Below, one piece after another: positions 18,983-27,328 of a stretch of DNA of 57,029 bases. Numbering within the stretch: the stretch's first letter is position 1; every line of letters starts with the position of its first letter. The notes below the pieces were generated by a model that ran no database searches, was not told where the DNA came from, and saw only the letters and a list, made by a program, of their open reading frames with translations. Location: NCBI GenBank assembly GCA_904419005.1, contig CAJFQI010000007.1, positions 1 through 57,029 on the forward strand. The letters run 5' to 3'. This DNA comes from Candidatus Avimonas faecium. GTDB lineage: Bacteria > Bacillota > Clostridia > Oscillospirales > Acutalibacteraceae. A program made the translations under genes and the position numbers.

Positions 18983-19054
18983 AGGCAGGTTCCGCCTGTC
19001 CACCGATTTCACATTTTTCCACCTGAAGCCGGATTTTGTGGAAAAAACGCCGTA
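18983..19054. repeat. Palindromic intergenic repeat, copy 2
   Basis: This copy has the same architecture as copy 1. Its core (18992-19054) has the same 63-base length and differs mainly in the loop of the second hairpin. The first hairpin is imperfect here. The core starts 142 bases after that of copy 1. CACGGAT follows copies 1 and 2 at a similar distance, so the repeat may extend further. Confidence 0.9.
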
Positions 19055-19143
19055 ACCGCACGGATGTAGTCGGAAATCCCGGAAATTCCGGGAGGAGATC
19101 CGCCGCCGGCCGCCCCTATCCTACCCGGTTCCCGCCTGCCGCA

Positions 19144-19212
19144 CAGGCGATTTCCGCCTGTCCACCAATTTCACATTTTTCCACCCGGAGCCGGGATTTG
19201 GTGGAAAACCGC
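19144..19212. repeat. Palindromic intergenic repeat, copy 3
   Basis: This is the most diverged copy, in the same orientation, with its core starting 162 bases after that of copy 2. The first hairpin is perfect; the second has lost two A residues and carries GGTGGAAAACC at its end, overlapping the region just downstream of the GNAT gene. Confidence 0.85.
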
Positions 19213-19313
19213 CCCGGCTAGGCCCCCGCAGCGTCAGAGCCAAAAGGGGGCCGCGGCAGAATCCCGGCAGGCGGCGGCAGGCGGCGGCCGCCGCCCGGTG
19301 CCTTCCCAGTGCC

Positions 19314-19892
19314 CTATCCCCGCCCGGCCGGGACGGCGACCGGAGCCGCCGCGCGGGCCTGCGCCCACTCCTCGCGCAGGATGGCGTATTCGTAGGTATC
19401 CTGCCAAAGCGGCCGCCCTTCCCGGTCCCGCTTATACCAGACATTCTGCCTGAGATGCCCCTCCCGGCGCAGGCCGAGCTTTTCCAGCAGACGCCAGGAA
19501 GCGGTGTTGAGCGGGCTGCACGCGGCGACAATCCGCCGCGCTTTGCCGCTTTCAAAGGCTGCGTCCATCAAGGCGCGGGCGCTCTCATACGCATAGCCCT
19601 GCCGTTGGAACCGTGCGGCGAACACAAAGCCGATTTCAAACGCCTCAAACGGACGCGGCGCAAAGTACAGGTTGCCGATCATCGGCCCGCCCTCTTCCTT
19701 CAGGCAGACGGCGATAAAGCTGCGGTCCCGCGCCCGGGCGGCCGCTTCCTTACGGCATTCCTTCTCGGTATAGGTTTCATACGGCTCGTACCGCACCACC
19801 CCGTCGTCCGACAGGTACCGGTACAGGTCGGCCCAATCCGAAGCCCGGAACCGCCGGAGCAGCAGGCGTTCGGTCTCAAGGCATGTCGTCAC
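19314..19892 (-). CDS. GNAT-family N-acetyltransferase (RimJ/RimL type)
   Basis: This roughly 192-residue acetyl-CoA-dependent transferase has LETERLLLRRFRASDWADLY at the N-terminus. The acetyl-CoA loop FQRQGYAYESARALMDAAF follows, and then CSPLNTASWRLLEKLGLRREGHLRQN near the C-terminus, as in ribosomal-protein acetyltransferases and their many paralogues. The substrate cannot be assigned. GTG at 19892 has GAGGAGG 6-7 bases upstream. It is inserted between rnc and smc, which are usually adjacent. Confidence 0.92.
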   Translation of the reverse strand: MTTCLETERLLLRRFRASDWADLYRYLSDDGVVRYEPYETYTEKECRKEAAARARDRSFIAVCLKEEGGPMIGNLYFAPRPFEAFEIGFVFAARFQRQGYAYESARALMDAAFESGKARRIVAACSPLNTASWRLLEKLGLRREGHLRQNVWYKRDREGRPLWQDTYEYAILREEWAQARAAAPVAVPAGRG

Positions 19893-19938
19893 AGCCACCC
19901 CTCCTCATCGGGCGGGTTAGGCCGCCCCCAGCGGCGGC

Positions 19939-20661
19939 CTACCGCCCGATATCGTCATACCCCATCAGCTGGAGAGCCTCGCGCGCCGCCTGCTGCTCGG
20001 CCTCCTTTTTGCTCCGTCCGCGGCCCTTGCCGATGACGTTGGAATTGAGATGCACTTCGACCCGGAAGGTTTTGTCGTGGTCCGGCCCGCTCTCACCCGT
20101 CAGGACATAATCCAGCCGCTCTTCGGGGTTCTGCTGGATAATCTCCTGGAGGGTGGTCTTATAATCCTTAAAGGGAAGCCGCCGGTGGTTGGCCAGCTCT
20201 TTTTTCAGGAAGGGGAGCAGAAAGTCCCGGGCGGCCGGCATCCCGCCGTCCAAAAAAATCGCCGCCGTGACCGCTTCAAACGCGTCGGCAAGGATCGACG
20301 GCCGCTGCGCCCCGCCGGTGCGGGCCTCCCCCTTGCCCAGCAGCAGGTATTTGCCCAGTTCCAGCTCCTGCGCATAGGCGAAAAGCGCCTTTTCGCAGAC
20401 CAGCGCCGCCCGCAGCTTGGTCAGCTCCCCCTCCGGGCCGGTTTCGTTGTGAAAAAGATGGACCGCCGTCACCATGCCGAGCACCGAATCCCCCAGGAAT
20501 TCCAGCCGCTCGTTGCTTTTGTACTCCCCCGCCCGGCGCTCATTGGCGAAGGAGGAATGGGTCAGCGCATTCTCCAGGAGCCGGGGGTTCTGGAAGGTAT
20601 ATCCCAGCTTGCCCATCAGCTCCTGCAAAGGCTGCGTATCCGTTTTATCCGCCGTATGCAT
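19939..20661 (-). CDS. rnc: Ribonuclease III
   Basis: This 240-residue double-strand-specific endoribonuclease processes rRNA and other structured transcripts. The N-terminal catalytic domain carries the signature ERLEFLGDSVLGMV with the metal-binding acidic residues, plus LADAFEAVTAAIFLDGG. The C-terminal double-stranded RNA-binding domain (about 165-238) shows DYKTTLQEIIQQ and KGRGRSKKEAEQQAAREAL. It is placed downstream of the two ACP-like genes and plsX, matching the common plsX-acpP-rnc-smc-ftsY order. Confidence 0.97.
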   Translation of the reverse strand: MHTADKTDTQPLQELMGKLGYTFQNPRLLENALTHSSFANERRAGEYKSNERLEFLGDSVLGMVTAVHLFHNETGPEGELTKLRAALVCEKALFAYAQELELGKYLLLGKGEARTGGAQRPSILADAFEAVTAAIFLDGGMPAARDFLLPFLKKELANHRRLPFKDYKTTLQEIIQQNPEERLDYVLTGESGPDHDKTFRVEVHLNSNVIGKGRGRSKKEAEQQAAREALQLMGYDDIGR

Positions 20662-20697
20662 TGTCGTCCCGCCTTTCTGTTCACCCGCTTGCCGCCG

Positions 20698-20931
20698 TTA
20701 CAGCTTGTCCCCGACGCAGGCCACGATGTCCTCAACCGTCTCCCAGCCGGAAACCTCCTCGTCGCCCAGCTCTACCCCGAATTCCTCCGACAGCAGGGCG
20801 GCGATTTCCTTGAGGTCGTCGTCGTCCAGGTTGTAGTACCGCAGCTCGTCGGTGATCTCCACCTCCGGGGCAGGGCCGTCAAACTGCACCATATGCTGCC
20901 GCAGCAGCGCCTGCACAAATTCCCATACCAT
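20698..20931 (-). CDS. ACP-like protein lacking the phosphopantetheine serine
   Basis: This 77-residue acidic protein has a carrier-protein-like helix pattern: LDDDDLKEIAALLSEEFGVE, then GWETVEDIVACV. Aligned with the true ACP of the window (ELGIDSLDTVEL), the modified Ser falls on Asp39, so it should not carry 4'-phosphopantetheine. The last 27 residues align without gaps to the C-terminus of the neighbouring membrane protein. ATG 20931 has GGAGGG 8 bases upstream; a GTG at 20949 is possible but poorly placed. It occupies the plsX-rnc interval where acpP is usual. DUF1493-like ACP relatives are the nearest family I can suggest; function is unknown. Confidence 0.75.
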   Translation of the reverse strand: MVWEFVQALLRQHMVQFDGPAPEVEITDELRYYNLDDDDLKEIAALLSEEFGVELGDEEVSGWETVEDIVACVGDKL

Positions 20932-20954
20932 TTCTGCATCCCTCCACACGCCGC

Positions 20955-21602
20955 TTAGGAAGCGCCTTCCCCCAGCCGCTCCGACACATCGGACACGACA
21001 TCGCCCACCGTTGTCCAGCCGGCGACGCCTTTCCCTGTCAGCTGGACGCCGAAGTGCCCTTCAAGCGCCTCCGCAAGCATCCGGCGTTCCTCCTCCGCCA
21101 GCCATTCGGACAGGGCGTCCGTAGCCAGCGGCACCTTGGGGATCTCCGGATTTTCTAAATATGCCTGTAAATACCTCGTCACCACAATCTCCGGGCCGCG
21201 CTGCTCCGGCTTCAGCGTCCAGATCCAGAAGTGGGAGGTAAACGCGCCGCCGCCATAGGAATAGACCCGTCCGTCCAAGAGCAGATGCCCGGAGCTTCCA
21301 GGGCTTTCCCTGTCCATAACCACGCCGTCAATCTCCGCCAGCGCCCGGGAATCCATATACCGGGTAAAATACCGCAGCGGCTTGCCCGGCATCTCAATAT
21401 ACGGTTCGCCGCTCACCGTGAGGGAAAATCCCATGCCAAGGCCCGCCCAGCCATTTATCGTATCGGTGGTCAAGAGCTGGGCGCAAAGGGAAAAAAGCGC
21501 CGCGATTAGGACAAGGCCCGCAATCGCCGCAGCCAGCGCTTTATGGAGCCGATGCTTCCGGCGGTATTCCTCCGCGTCGGTGCGCTTTGCCGTTTCCGCC
21601 AT
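20955..21602 (-). CDS. Membrane-anchored protein with ACP-like C-terminal domain
   Basis: This 215-residue protein has a basic N-terminus, one membrane helix (about 21-45), a predicted external or cytosolic middle region (50-155) of unknown fold, and a C-terminal domain (158-211) resembling the small ACP-like protein encoded next. FGVQLTGKGVAGWTTVGDVV matches FGVELGDEEVSGWETVEDIV position by position. The modified serine is replaced by an acidic stretch (EEE). ATG 21602 has GGGAGG 8 bases upstream. Its stop is 24 bases before the next gene, so the two are cotranscribed. I do not recognise the middle domain. Confidence 0.7.
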   Translation of the reverse strand: MAETAKRTDAEEYRRKHRLHKALAAAIAGLVLIAALFSLCAQLLTTDTINGWAGLGMGFSLTVSGEPYIEMPGKPLRYFTRYMDSRALAEIDGVVMDRESPGSSGHLLLDGRVYSYGGGAFTSHFWIWTLKPEQRGPEIVVTRYLQAYLENPEIPKVPLATDALSEWLAEEERRMLAEALEGHFGVQLTGKGVAGWTTVGDVVSDVSERLGEGAS

Positions 21603-21802
21603 TTGGTCATCCTCCCTTTTCTTGGCTCTTCAGAGCGTTTCAAAACGCTGCCGGATCCCGCCCTCATCCTACCATTTTTGGGGATGAGTCCGCAAGGACC
21701 GACGGCGGCCGGCGCATAAAAAGGGCTTAGGAAGGGCTTAAGACAGGCGAAAGAAGGGAAACATGCCCTTGCGCTTTTCCGAAGAGGAGAGCGGCCCGGC
21801 GG

Positions 21803-22828
21803 TCAGCCCTGCTGTTGCTCCGGCCGATCCGCCTTTTCCGCAGGCCGGACGGCCGCAGCGATCTGGTCAATCACGCCCTTGGCAGCGAAATCCGCCGCCA
21901 CCCGGATCGCATTTTTCACCGCCGGCGCTTTGGAGTTGCCGTGGGTCTTGATGACCGGCTTGCTCACGCCCAGGAGGGGGGCCCCGCCGTATTCGGAGGT
22001 ATCCATCTTCTTTTTGAAGCCCTTGAGGTAGGGCTTGACCAGCAGCGCGGCGATCTTGGTGCGCAGGTTGGTTAAAAACAGCCCTTTGATGTTGCGCATC
22101 ACGATATCGGCGGTGCCCTCCATCGTTTTGAGGAAGACGTTGCCGGTAAAGCCGTCGGCCACTACCACGTCCGCCACATTGTCGGGCACGTCGCGCGCCT
22201 CGACGTTGCCCACAAAAGTGAGGCCGCTTTCCTTGAGCAGGGCGAACGCCGTGTGCTGCAGCTCGCCGCCCTTGGTATCCTCGGTGCCGACGTTCATCAG
22301 GCCGACCCGGGCCGGCTTGCCGCCGCCGAGCACGCTGCTCATATAAATGCTGCCCATATGGGCGAACTGCAGCAGCATCTCCGGCCGGCATTCCACGTTG
22401 GCGCCGGAGTCGATCAGCATAAAGGGGCCCTTATCGCCCGGCATCAGCGCGGCCAGGGCGGCGCGGGACACCCCCTTGATCCGCTTGACCAGGAAGGTCG
22501 CCCCCATAATCAGGGCCCCGGTGCTGCCGGCGCTGACAAAGGCGTCCCCCTCGCCCGCCGCCAGGCGGCGGAGCCCTTCGGCCATTGAGCAGTTTTTCTT
22601 TTCCTTGAGAATGCTCTTGGGCTCGTCCTCCATCCTGATGACGTCGGGCGCATCAAGGATGGCAATCCCGTCCAGGGAAATGCCGTTCTCCTGCGCGACC
22701 CGGCGGATTTCCCCCTCCCGGCCGACCAGGGCGACCTCCACCTTGTATTCCTCGCGGGCGAGCGCCGCCCCCTTGATCACTTCAAGCGGGGCGTTGTCCC
22801 CGCCGAACGCATCAACAATCACGCGCAT
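21803..22828 (-). CDS. plsX: Phosphate acyltransferase PlsX
   Basis: This 341-residue peripheral enzyme converts acyl-ACP plus phosphate to acyl-phosphate for PlsY in phosphatidate synthesis. The start MRVIVDAFGGDNAPLEVIKGA is diagnostic, followed by SAGSTGALIMGATFLVKRI, LMNVGTEDTKGGELQ, VADGFTGNVFLKTMEG and YGGAPLLGVSKPVIKTHG. It is divergent from the FAS operon, so lipid precursor and fatty-acid genes share one intergenic region. A promoter lies at 22962-22990. Confidence 0.97.
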   Translation of the reverse strand: MRVIVDAFGGDNAPLEVIKGAALAREEYKVEVALVGREGEIRRVAQENGISLDGIAILDAPDVIRMEDEPKSILKEKKNCSMAEGLRRLAAGEGDAFVSAGSTGALIMGATFLVKRIKGVSRAALAALMPGDKGPFMLIDSGANVECRPEMLLQFAHMGSIYMSSVLGGGKPARVGLMNVGTEDTKGGELQHTAFALLKESGLTFVGNVEARDVPDNVADVVVADGFTGNVFLKTMEGTADIVMRNIKGLFLTNLRTKIAALLVKPYLKGFKKKMDTSEYGGAPLLGVSKPVIKTHGNSKAPAVKNAIRVAADFAAKGVIDQIAAAVRPAEKADRPEQQQG

Positions 22829-22961
22829 GGCGCAACCTTCCTTTCTGTCCTTGGTTTTGCTTGCCGCTGAAATCGCCGGCCAGGCAGACCCGCCATGCGG
22901 CGGCGCCTGGGCACCCCGTGCCTATTTCCGCAGGGCCCTCTGGGCAGCAGTCCATTCTTTT

Positions 22962-22990
22962 ATATTATCAAGGAATGAAGCTTTTTTCAA
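22962..22990 (-). promoter_or_regulatory. plsX promoter
   Basis: Minus-strand TTGAAA (22985-22990) and TAATAT (22962-22967) are separated by 17 bases in an AT-rich stretch, about 130 bases upstream of plsX. It probably drives plsX and the two ACP-like genes. Confidence 0.65.
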
Positions 22991-23296
22991 GCCATATTGC
23001 ACCGTTCCGGGCGCCGTGGAGCAAGCCCTCCCTGCTCTCCGCAAGGGGCGTGCTCATTTTCAGCACGGCAGAGAGAGCCGTCAGGCGATTGCGCCCCCGC
23101 CGGTCGGTCGCTCCTGCACGCCGTGGCTGCTGCCCCGCGCTTTGGCGGCGCAGGAACGGGGCGTTCACGAAAATTTTATCGTTTTGGAACGCTGGAGGAA
23201 CTCCGCAGGCGTTCTAGTGGAACACGGCCTGCGGCATAATATTTCCCAGTCAGCGGCGAGATGCCGCATGAAAAATTTTTGGGAGGCATAAGGATT
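22991..23296 (+). promoter_or_regulatory. Upstream and leader region of the fatty-acid operon
   Basis: No gene is seen. A weak candidate promoter is TTCTAG (23212-23217), 17 bases, CATAAT (23235-23240). A two-part hairpin occupies 23187-23214 (GAACGC pairing with GCGTTC). A second, perfect 8-bp stem (23230-23237 with 23261-23268) is followed by AAAAATTTTT and could be a transcriptional attenuator or an operator. I see no FapR-like or FabT-like site that I would defend. Confidence 0.4.
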
Positions 23297-23518
23297 ATGT
23301 ACTTTGACGCCATCGCTAAAATTATTTCGGAACGCACCGGCTGCGACATCTCCGCTGTAAAGCCGGAGAGCAAGTTCTCTGAGCTGGGGATCGACTCCCT
23401 GGATACGGTGGAGCTTCTGATGAACCTCGAGGACGAGATCGGCATTGAGATCGAGCTGGATCAGAAGGTGGAGACCGTCGACGATCTGGACAAGTTCATC
23501 CAGAGCAAGCAGGGTTAA
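23297..23518 (+). CDS. acpP: Acyl carrier protein
   Basis: This 73-residue acidic carrier of growing acyl chains has the phosphopantetheine site ELGIDSLDTVEL at Ser34. The helix pattern is complete (IGIEIELDQKVETVDDLDKFI). AAGGAT precedes ATG 23297; a longer in-frame reading lacks a site. It is the first gene of the operon and lies 5 bases ahead of fabK. It is clearly the functional ACP, in contrast to the serine-less paralogues near rnc. Confidence 0.97.
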   Translation: MYFDAIAKIISERTGCDISAVKPESKFSELGIDSLDTVELLMNLEDEIGIEIELDQKVETVDDLDKFIQSKQG

Positions 23519-23523
23519 GAATC

Positions 23524-24468
23524 ATGATAAAGTCAGAGATTTGTGAGATGCTGGGTATCCAGTACCCGGTGTTTCAAGGCGGTATGGCTTGGATCGCTGA
23601 CGGTAAACTGGCCGCTGCCGTGTCCGATGGCGGCGGCCTTGGCATTATCGCGGCGGGAAACGCCCCCGGCGATTATGTGCGGGAGCAGATAAAAATCGCC
23701 CGGTCCCTCACCTCCAAGCCCATCGGGGTAAACGTTATGCTGCTGAGCCCCTTTGCGGACGACGTGGCGCAGGTCGTGACGGAGGAAAAGGTTGAGGTCG
23801 TGACGACCGGCGCCGGCAACCCCTCGCGATATATGAAGGCGTGGAAGGAAGCCGGCATCCGGGTGATACCGGTCGTGGCTTCGGTCGCTATGGCCAAGCT
23901 GATGACCCGTCTCGGCGCCTCGGCCCTCATTGCCGAGGGCGGGGAAAGCGGCGGCCATGTCGGGGAGCTGACCACGATCGTGCTGGTTCCCCAGGTCTGC
24001 GACGCAACCACCCTGCCGGTAATTGCCGCCGGCGGCATTGCCGACGGCCGGGGGGTTGCCGCCGCCTTCCTGCTGGGGGCCCAGGGCGTCCAGATGGGCA
24101 CCCGCTTTCTGAGCGCCTATGAGTGCACCATCCATCCCAATTATAAGGAAAAGATTTTGAAGGCCACGGACCTGTGTACCATGGTCACCGGCAAGCGGCT
24201 GGGGCATCCTGTCCGCAGCCTGCGCACCCCCTTTGCCAGGGAATATGCCAAAGCGGAATACGGCGGTATGCCCGACGACGAGCTGGAGGCCCTGGCGACG
24301 GGCGCTCTGCGGCGCGCCGTACAGGAGGGCGACAACGAAAAGGGCTGCTTCCTTTCCGGGCAAATCGCCGCCATGGTCAAAAAGGAGCAGCCTGCCGCCG
24401 AGATCGTTAAGGAAGTCATGGAAGAAGCGGAACCAATCCTTCGGAGGGCATCGCAATGGGTAGAATAG
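23524..24468 (+). CDS. fabK: Enoyl-ACP reductase II
   Basis: This 314-residue FMN-dependent reductase catalyses the last step of each elongation cycle. The TIM-barrel pattern of FabK/nitronate monooxygenases is clear: YPVFQGGMAWIADGKLAAAVS, GGLGIIAAGN, KPIGVNVMLLSP, IAEGGESGGHVG, PVIAAGGIADGRG and GVQMGTRFLSAYE. Placement between acpP and fabD makes FabK (not nitronate monooxygenase) the proper call. FabK enzymes are naturally insensitive to FabI inhibitors such as triclosan (established for the family). Its end overlaps fabD by 13 bases. Confidence 0.96.
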   Translation: MIKSEICEMLGIQYPVFQGGMAWIADGKLAAAVSDGGGLGIIAAGNAPGDYVREQIKIARSLTSKPIGVNVMLLSPFADDVAQVVTEEKVEVVTTGAGNPSRYMKAWKEAGIRVIPVVASVAMAKLMTRLGASALIAEGGESGGHVGELTTIVLVPQVCDATTLPVIAAGGIADGRGVAAAFLLGAQGVQMGTRFLSAYECTIHPNYKEKILKATDLCTMVTGKRLGHPVRSLRTPFAREYAKAEYGGMPDDELEALATGALRRAVQEGDNEKGCFLSGQIAAMVKKEQPAAEIVKEVMEEAEPILRRASQWVE

Positions 24469-25355
24469 CATTCCTTTTTTCCGGCCAAGGGGACCAGTAC
24501 CCCGGAATGGGCAAAGCGCTCGCCGAGAACTATCCCGCCGCCGCCTCGGTTTACCGGATGTGCGACGGCATCCGGCCCGGCACGTCCTCCCAGTGCTTTG
24601 AAGGCACGGAGGAGGAACTGAAAGAAACCAAGAATACGCAGCCCTGCCTCTTCGCCATGGAGCTGGCGGCGGCGGCCGTGCTGACGGAAAAGGGGATCCA
24701 GCCCGACGCGGTGGCCGGCTTTTCCCTGGGCGAGGTGACGGCGGCAACGGCTGCCGGGATTTTTGACCGGGAAACCGGGTTCCGCCTGGTGTGCCGGCGC
24801 GGCGAGCTGATGCAGCAGGAGGCGGAGAAGTTTGACACGGCCATGGCGGCCGTCGTGAAGCTGACCCCGGAACAGGTGCAGGAGATTTGCAGCCGTTACC
24901 CCGAGGTATATCCCGTGAACTTCAACTGCCCCGGGCAGATCACGGTTTCCGGCTTAGCCTCCCAGATGCCGGCTTTTTTCGCCGAGGTAAAGGCTGCGGG
25001 AGGCAAGGCGATCCCGCTCAAGGTAAAGGGCGCCTTCCACTCCCCCTTCATGAAAGAGGCGGCCAGCGCCTTTGCCGCAGAGCTGGCCAAGAGCGATATC
25101 CGGCGCGGCACGATCCCCCTGTATTCAAACATGACGGCGGAGCCGTATACGGAGGACGTCGCGGGCCTGCTGTCGCAGCAGATTTGCAGCCCCGTGCAGT
25201 GGGAAAAGCTGATCCGAGGCATGATTGCCGGCGGCATGGAGACCTTCGTGGAAATCGGGCCCGGCCGGACCCTGACCAATATGATGAAAAAAATCGATCC
25301 CGCGGTCAAGGCTTTGACCGTGACGGAGTTCCTGGCGGAGGTAGAGGCATGTTAA
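24456..25355 (+). CDS. fabD: Malonyl-CoA:ACP transacylase
   Basis: This 299-residue enzyme loads malonate on ACP. It has the start IAFLFSGQGDQYPGMG, the nucleophile Ser90 in VAGFSLGEV, Arg in CRRGELMQ, and His195 in VKGAFHSPFM. The family Gln is in the SGQGDQ loop. Overlap with fabK (13 bases) and fabG (7 bases) indicates translational coupling. Confidence 0.97.
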   Translation: MGRIAFLFSGQGDQYPGMGKALAENYPAAASVYRMCDGIRPGTSSQCFEGTEEELKETKNTQPCLFAMELAAAAVLTEKGIQPDAVAGFSLGEVTAATAAGIFDRETGFRLVCRRGELMQQEAEKFDTAMAAVVKLTPEQVQEICSRYPEVYPVNFNCPGQITVSGLASQMPAFFAEVKAAGGKAIPLKVKGAFHSPFMKEAASAFAAELAKSDIRRGTIPLYSNMTAEPYTEDVAGLLSQQICSPVQWEKLIRGMIAGGMETFVEIGPGRTLTNMMKKIDPAVKALTVTEFLAEVEAC

Positions 25356-26077
25356 AGGGAAAAGTGGCGGTGGTGACCGGCGCCTCCCGCGGCATCGGGA
25401 AAGCCATCGCGGATAAGCTGGCATCCCTTGGCGCCGATATCGCGGCAATTTATGCGGGCAGCGAGCAGGCGGCGGAAGAGGTCTGCCGCCAATGCAGCGA
25501 GGAGTACGGCGTAACCGCCAGGGCGTACCGGTGCGATGTGTCCAGCTTTGAAGCCGTGAAAGAGACGGTGGCTAAAATCAAGGCGGACTTCCAGACCGTG
25601 CATATCTTAGTCAACAACGCGGGCATCACCCGCGACGGCCTGGTCGCGATGATGAAAGAGGAGGATTACGACGCGGTGCTTGATACCAACCTCAAGGGCG
25701 CGTTCAATATGATCCGCCACTGCACCGGCCTGTTCCTGCGCAGCCGCGAGGGCTGCATCATCAACATCGCGTCCGTCGTGGGCCTGACCGGGAACGCGGG
25801 GCAGAGCAATTATGCCGCCTCCAAAGCGGGCCTTATCGGCCTGACAAAATCGGTGGCCAAGGAGCTGGCCCCCCGGGGTATCCGCTGCAACGCGATTGCT
25901 CCCGGCTTTATCGCCACCGATATGACCGGCGGGCAGGCGGACAACCCGCTGCTGAAGCTGGTCCCCCTGGGCCGCATGGGCGAAGCCGCCGACGTGGCGG
26001 ACGCCGCGGCCTATCTGGCAACCGCCAACTATGTAACCGGCGAAGTGCTCCGCGTGGACGGCGGCATCGCCATGTAA
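25349..26077 (+). CDS. fabG: 3-oxoacyl-ACP reductase
   Basis: This 242-residue short-chain dehydrogenase uses NADPH to reduce 3-oxoacyl-ACP. It shows the dinucleotide loop VVTGASRGIGKAIA, LVNNAGITRDGLVAMM, and the catalytic Ser142, Tyr155 and Lys159 (QSNYAASKAGL). The C-terminal RVDGGIAM is also typical. ATG 25349 overlaps the end of fabD. Confidence 0.97.
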   Translation: MLKGKVAVVTGASRGIGKAIADKLASLGADIAAIYAGSEQAAEEVCRQCSEEYGVTARAYRCDVSSFEAVKETVAKIKADFQTVHILVNNAGITRDGLVAMMKEEDYDAVLDTNLKGAFNMIRHCTGLFLRSREGCIINIASVVGLTGNAGQSNYAASKAGLIGLTKSVAKELAPRGIRCNAIAPGFIATDMTGGQADNPLLKLVPLGRMGEAADVADAAAYLATANYVTGEVLRVDGGIAM

Positions 26078-26089
26078 GGAGAATCCGTG

Positions 26090-27328
26090 ATGAATGAAAA
26101 CAGGAGAGCCGTCGTTACCGGAATCGGCGCCGTCACCCCCCTGGGGAACACGGTGAAGGAGACCTGGGAAAGCCTAAAGGCCGGTAAAAACGGCATCGCG
26201 CCCATCGGCGCGTTTGATACCGAAAAATTCAAGGCCAAGCTCGGCGCCGAGGTCAAGGGCTTTGACCCGAAGGAGTATATGGAGATCAACGAAACCCTGC
26301 GCACCGACCGCTATGCGCAGTTCGCCATCGCCGCGGCGCAGCAGGCTATGGACGAAAGCGGCGCGGCGGGCAAGGTGACGCCCGAGCGCTTCGCCGTCCT
26401 GTTCGGCACGGGCATCGGCGGCATCCGCACCTTTGAGGCAGAGCACACCAAGCTGCTGGAAAAGGGGCCCCGCCGCGTTTCCCCCCTGTTTGTCCCCATG
26501 ATGATTTCCAACATGGCGGCCGGTTTGATTGCGATCCGCTACGACTGCCGCGGCCCCGCCATGCCGGCTGTTACCGCCTGCGCCTCCGGCTCCAACGCCA
26601 TTGGGGAGGCGCTGCGCCTGATCCGCCACGGCTATGCCGACGCCGTGATCACCGGCGGCGCGGAGGCGGCGATTTGCCCCTCGGCCATTGCGGGGTTTGT
26701 GAATATGCAGGCGCTGTCAACCGCCGAAAACCCGGACGAAGCATCCCTGCCCTTTGACAAGCGCCGGGGCGGCTTTGTCATCGGCGAAGGCGCGGTGGCG
26801 CTTGTGCTGGAAGAATACGAGCACGCCAAGGCCAGGGGCGCCAAAATCTACGGAGAGGTCTGCGGCTACGGATCCACCTGTGACGCATACCATATCACCG
26901 CCCCCCATCCGGAAGCCCGAGGCGGCGCCCAGGCGATGGTTGACGCCATGCGGGAGGCCGGATACACCGAGGAGGATACGGTATACATCAACGCGCACGG
27001 CACCGGCACGCCGATGAACGACGCGGTGGAAACGATCGCCATCAAAAAGGCACTCGGCGAAGACGCGGCGAGAAGGGCGTATGTGAGCTCCACCAAGTCC
27101 ATGACCGGGCATATGCTCGGCGCAGCGGGAGCGATTGAGGCGCTGGCCTGCCTATTGGCCCTAAAGGAAGGGGTTATCCCGCCCACCATCAACCTGAAGG
27201 AGCAGGATGAGGCCTGCGACCTTAACTGCGTGCCGAATACCGCGGTAAAAGCCGATCTCACGCTGGCTTTGTCCAACTCCCTGGGATTCGGCGGCCATAA
27301 CGCTTGTCTTGCTTTTAGGAAGGTGTAA
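26090..27328 (+). CDS. fabF: 3-oxoacyl-ACP synthase II
   Basis: This 412-residue condensing enzyme extends acyl-ACP with malonyl-ACP. It has VVTGIGAVTPLGNTV at the start, the active Cys164 in TACASGSNAIG, and the two His motifs in INAHGTGTPMND and KSMTGHMLGAAGA, with GFGGHNA near the end. AAGGAG precedes; GTG 26087 and ATG 26090 are both possible starts. It is the only condensing enzyme in the operon; fabH is absent. Confidence 0.97.
   Translation: MNENRRAVVTGIGAVTPLGNTVKETWESLKAGKNGIAPIGAFDTEKFKAKLGAEVKGFDPKEYMEINETLRTDRYAQFAIAAAQQAMDESGAAGKVTPERFAVLFGTGIGGIRTFEAEHTKLLEKGPRRVSPLFVPMMISNMAAGLIAIRYDCRGPAMPAVTACASGSNAIGEALRLIRHGYADAVITGGAEAAICPSAIAGFVNMQALSTAENPDEASLPFDKRRGGFVIGEGAVALVLEEYEHAKARGAKIYGEVCGYGSTCDAYHITAPHPEARGGAQAMVDAMREAGYTEEDTVYINAHGTGTPMNDAVETIAIKKALGEDAARRAYVSSTKSMTGHMLGAAGAIEALACLLALKEGVIPPTINLKEQDEACDLNCVPNTAVKADLTLALSNSLGFGGHNACLAFRKV

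Larger units (their letters stand above)
18528..19313. other. 786-base intergenic region upstream of smc
   Basis: No gene is supported here. It holds three copies of a palindromic repeat (annotated separately), a 10-bp hairpin (18586-18595 with 18601-18610) close to the smc start, and unique spacer. Short open frames exist in it on both strands but they merely translate the repeat copies. Confidence 0.8.

Noticed and set aside
18840-19212. CRISPR array
   Set aside because: Only three copies, unequal spacing (142 and 162 bases), diverged last unit, and no cas genes.
18850-19212. DnaA boxes or a replication origin
   Set aside because: TTTTTCCAC does not match TTATCCACA and no dnaA, dnaN or AT-rich unwinding element is near.
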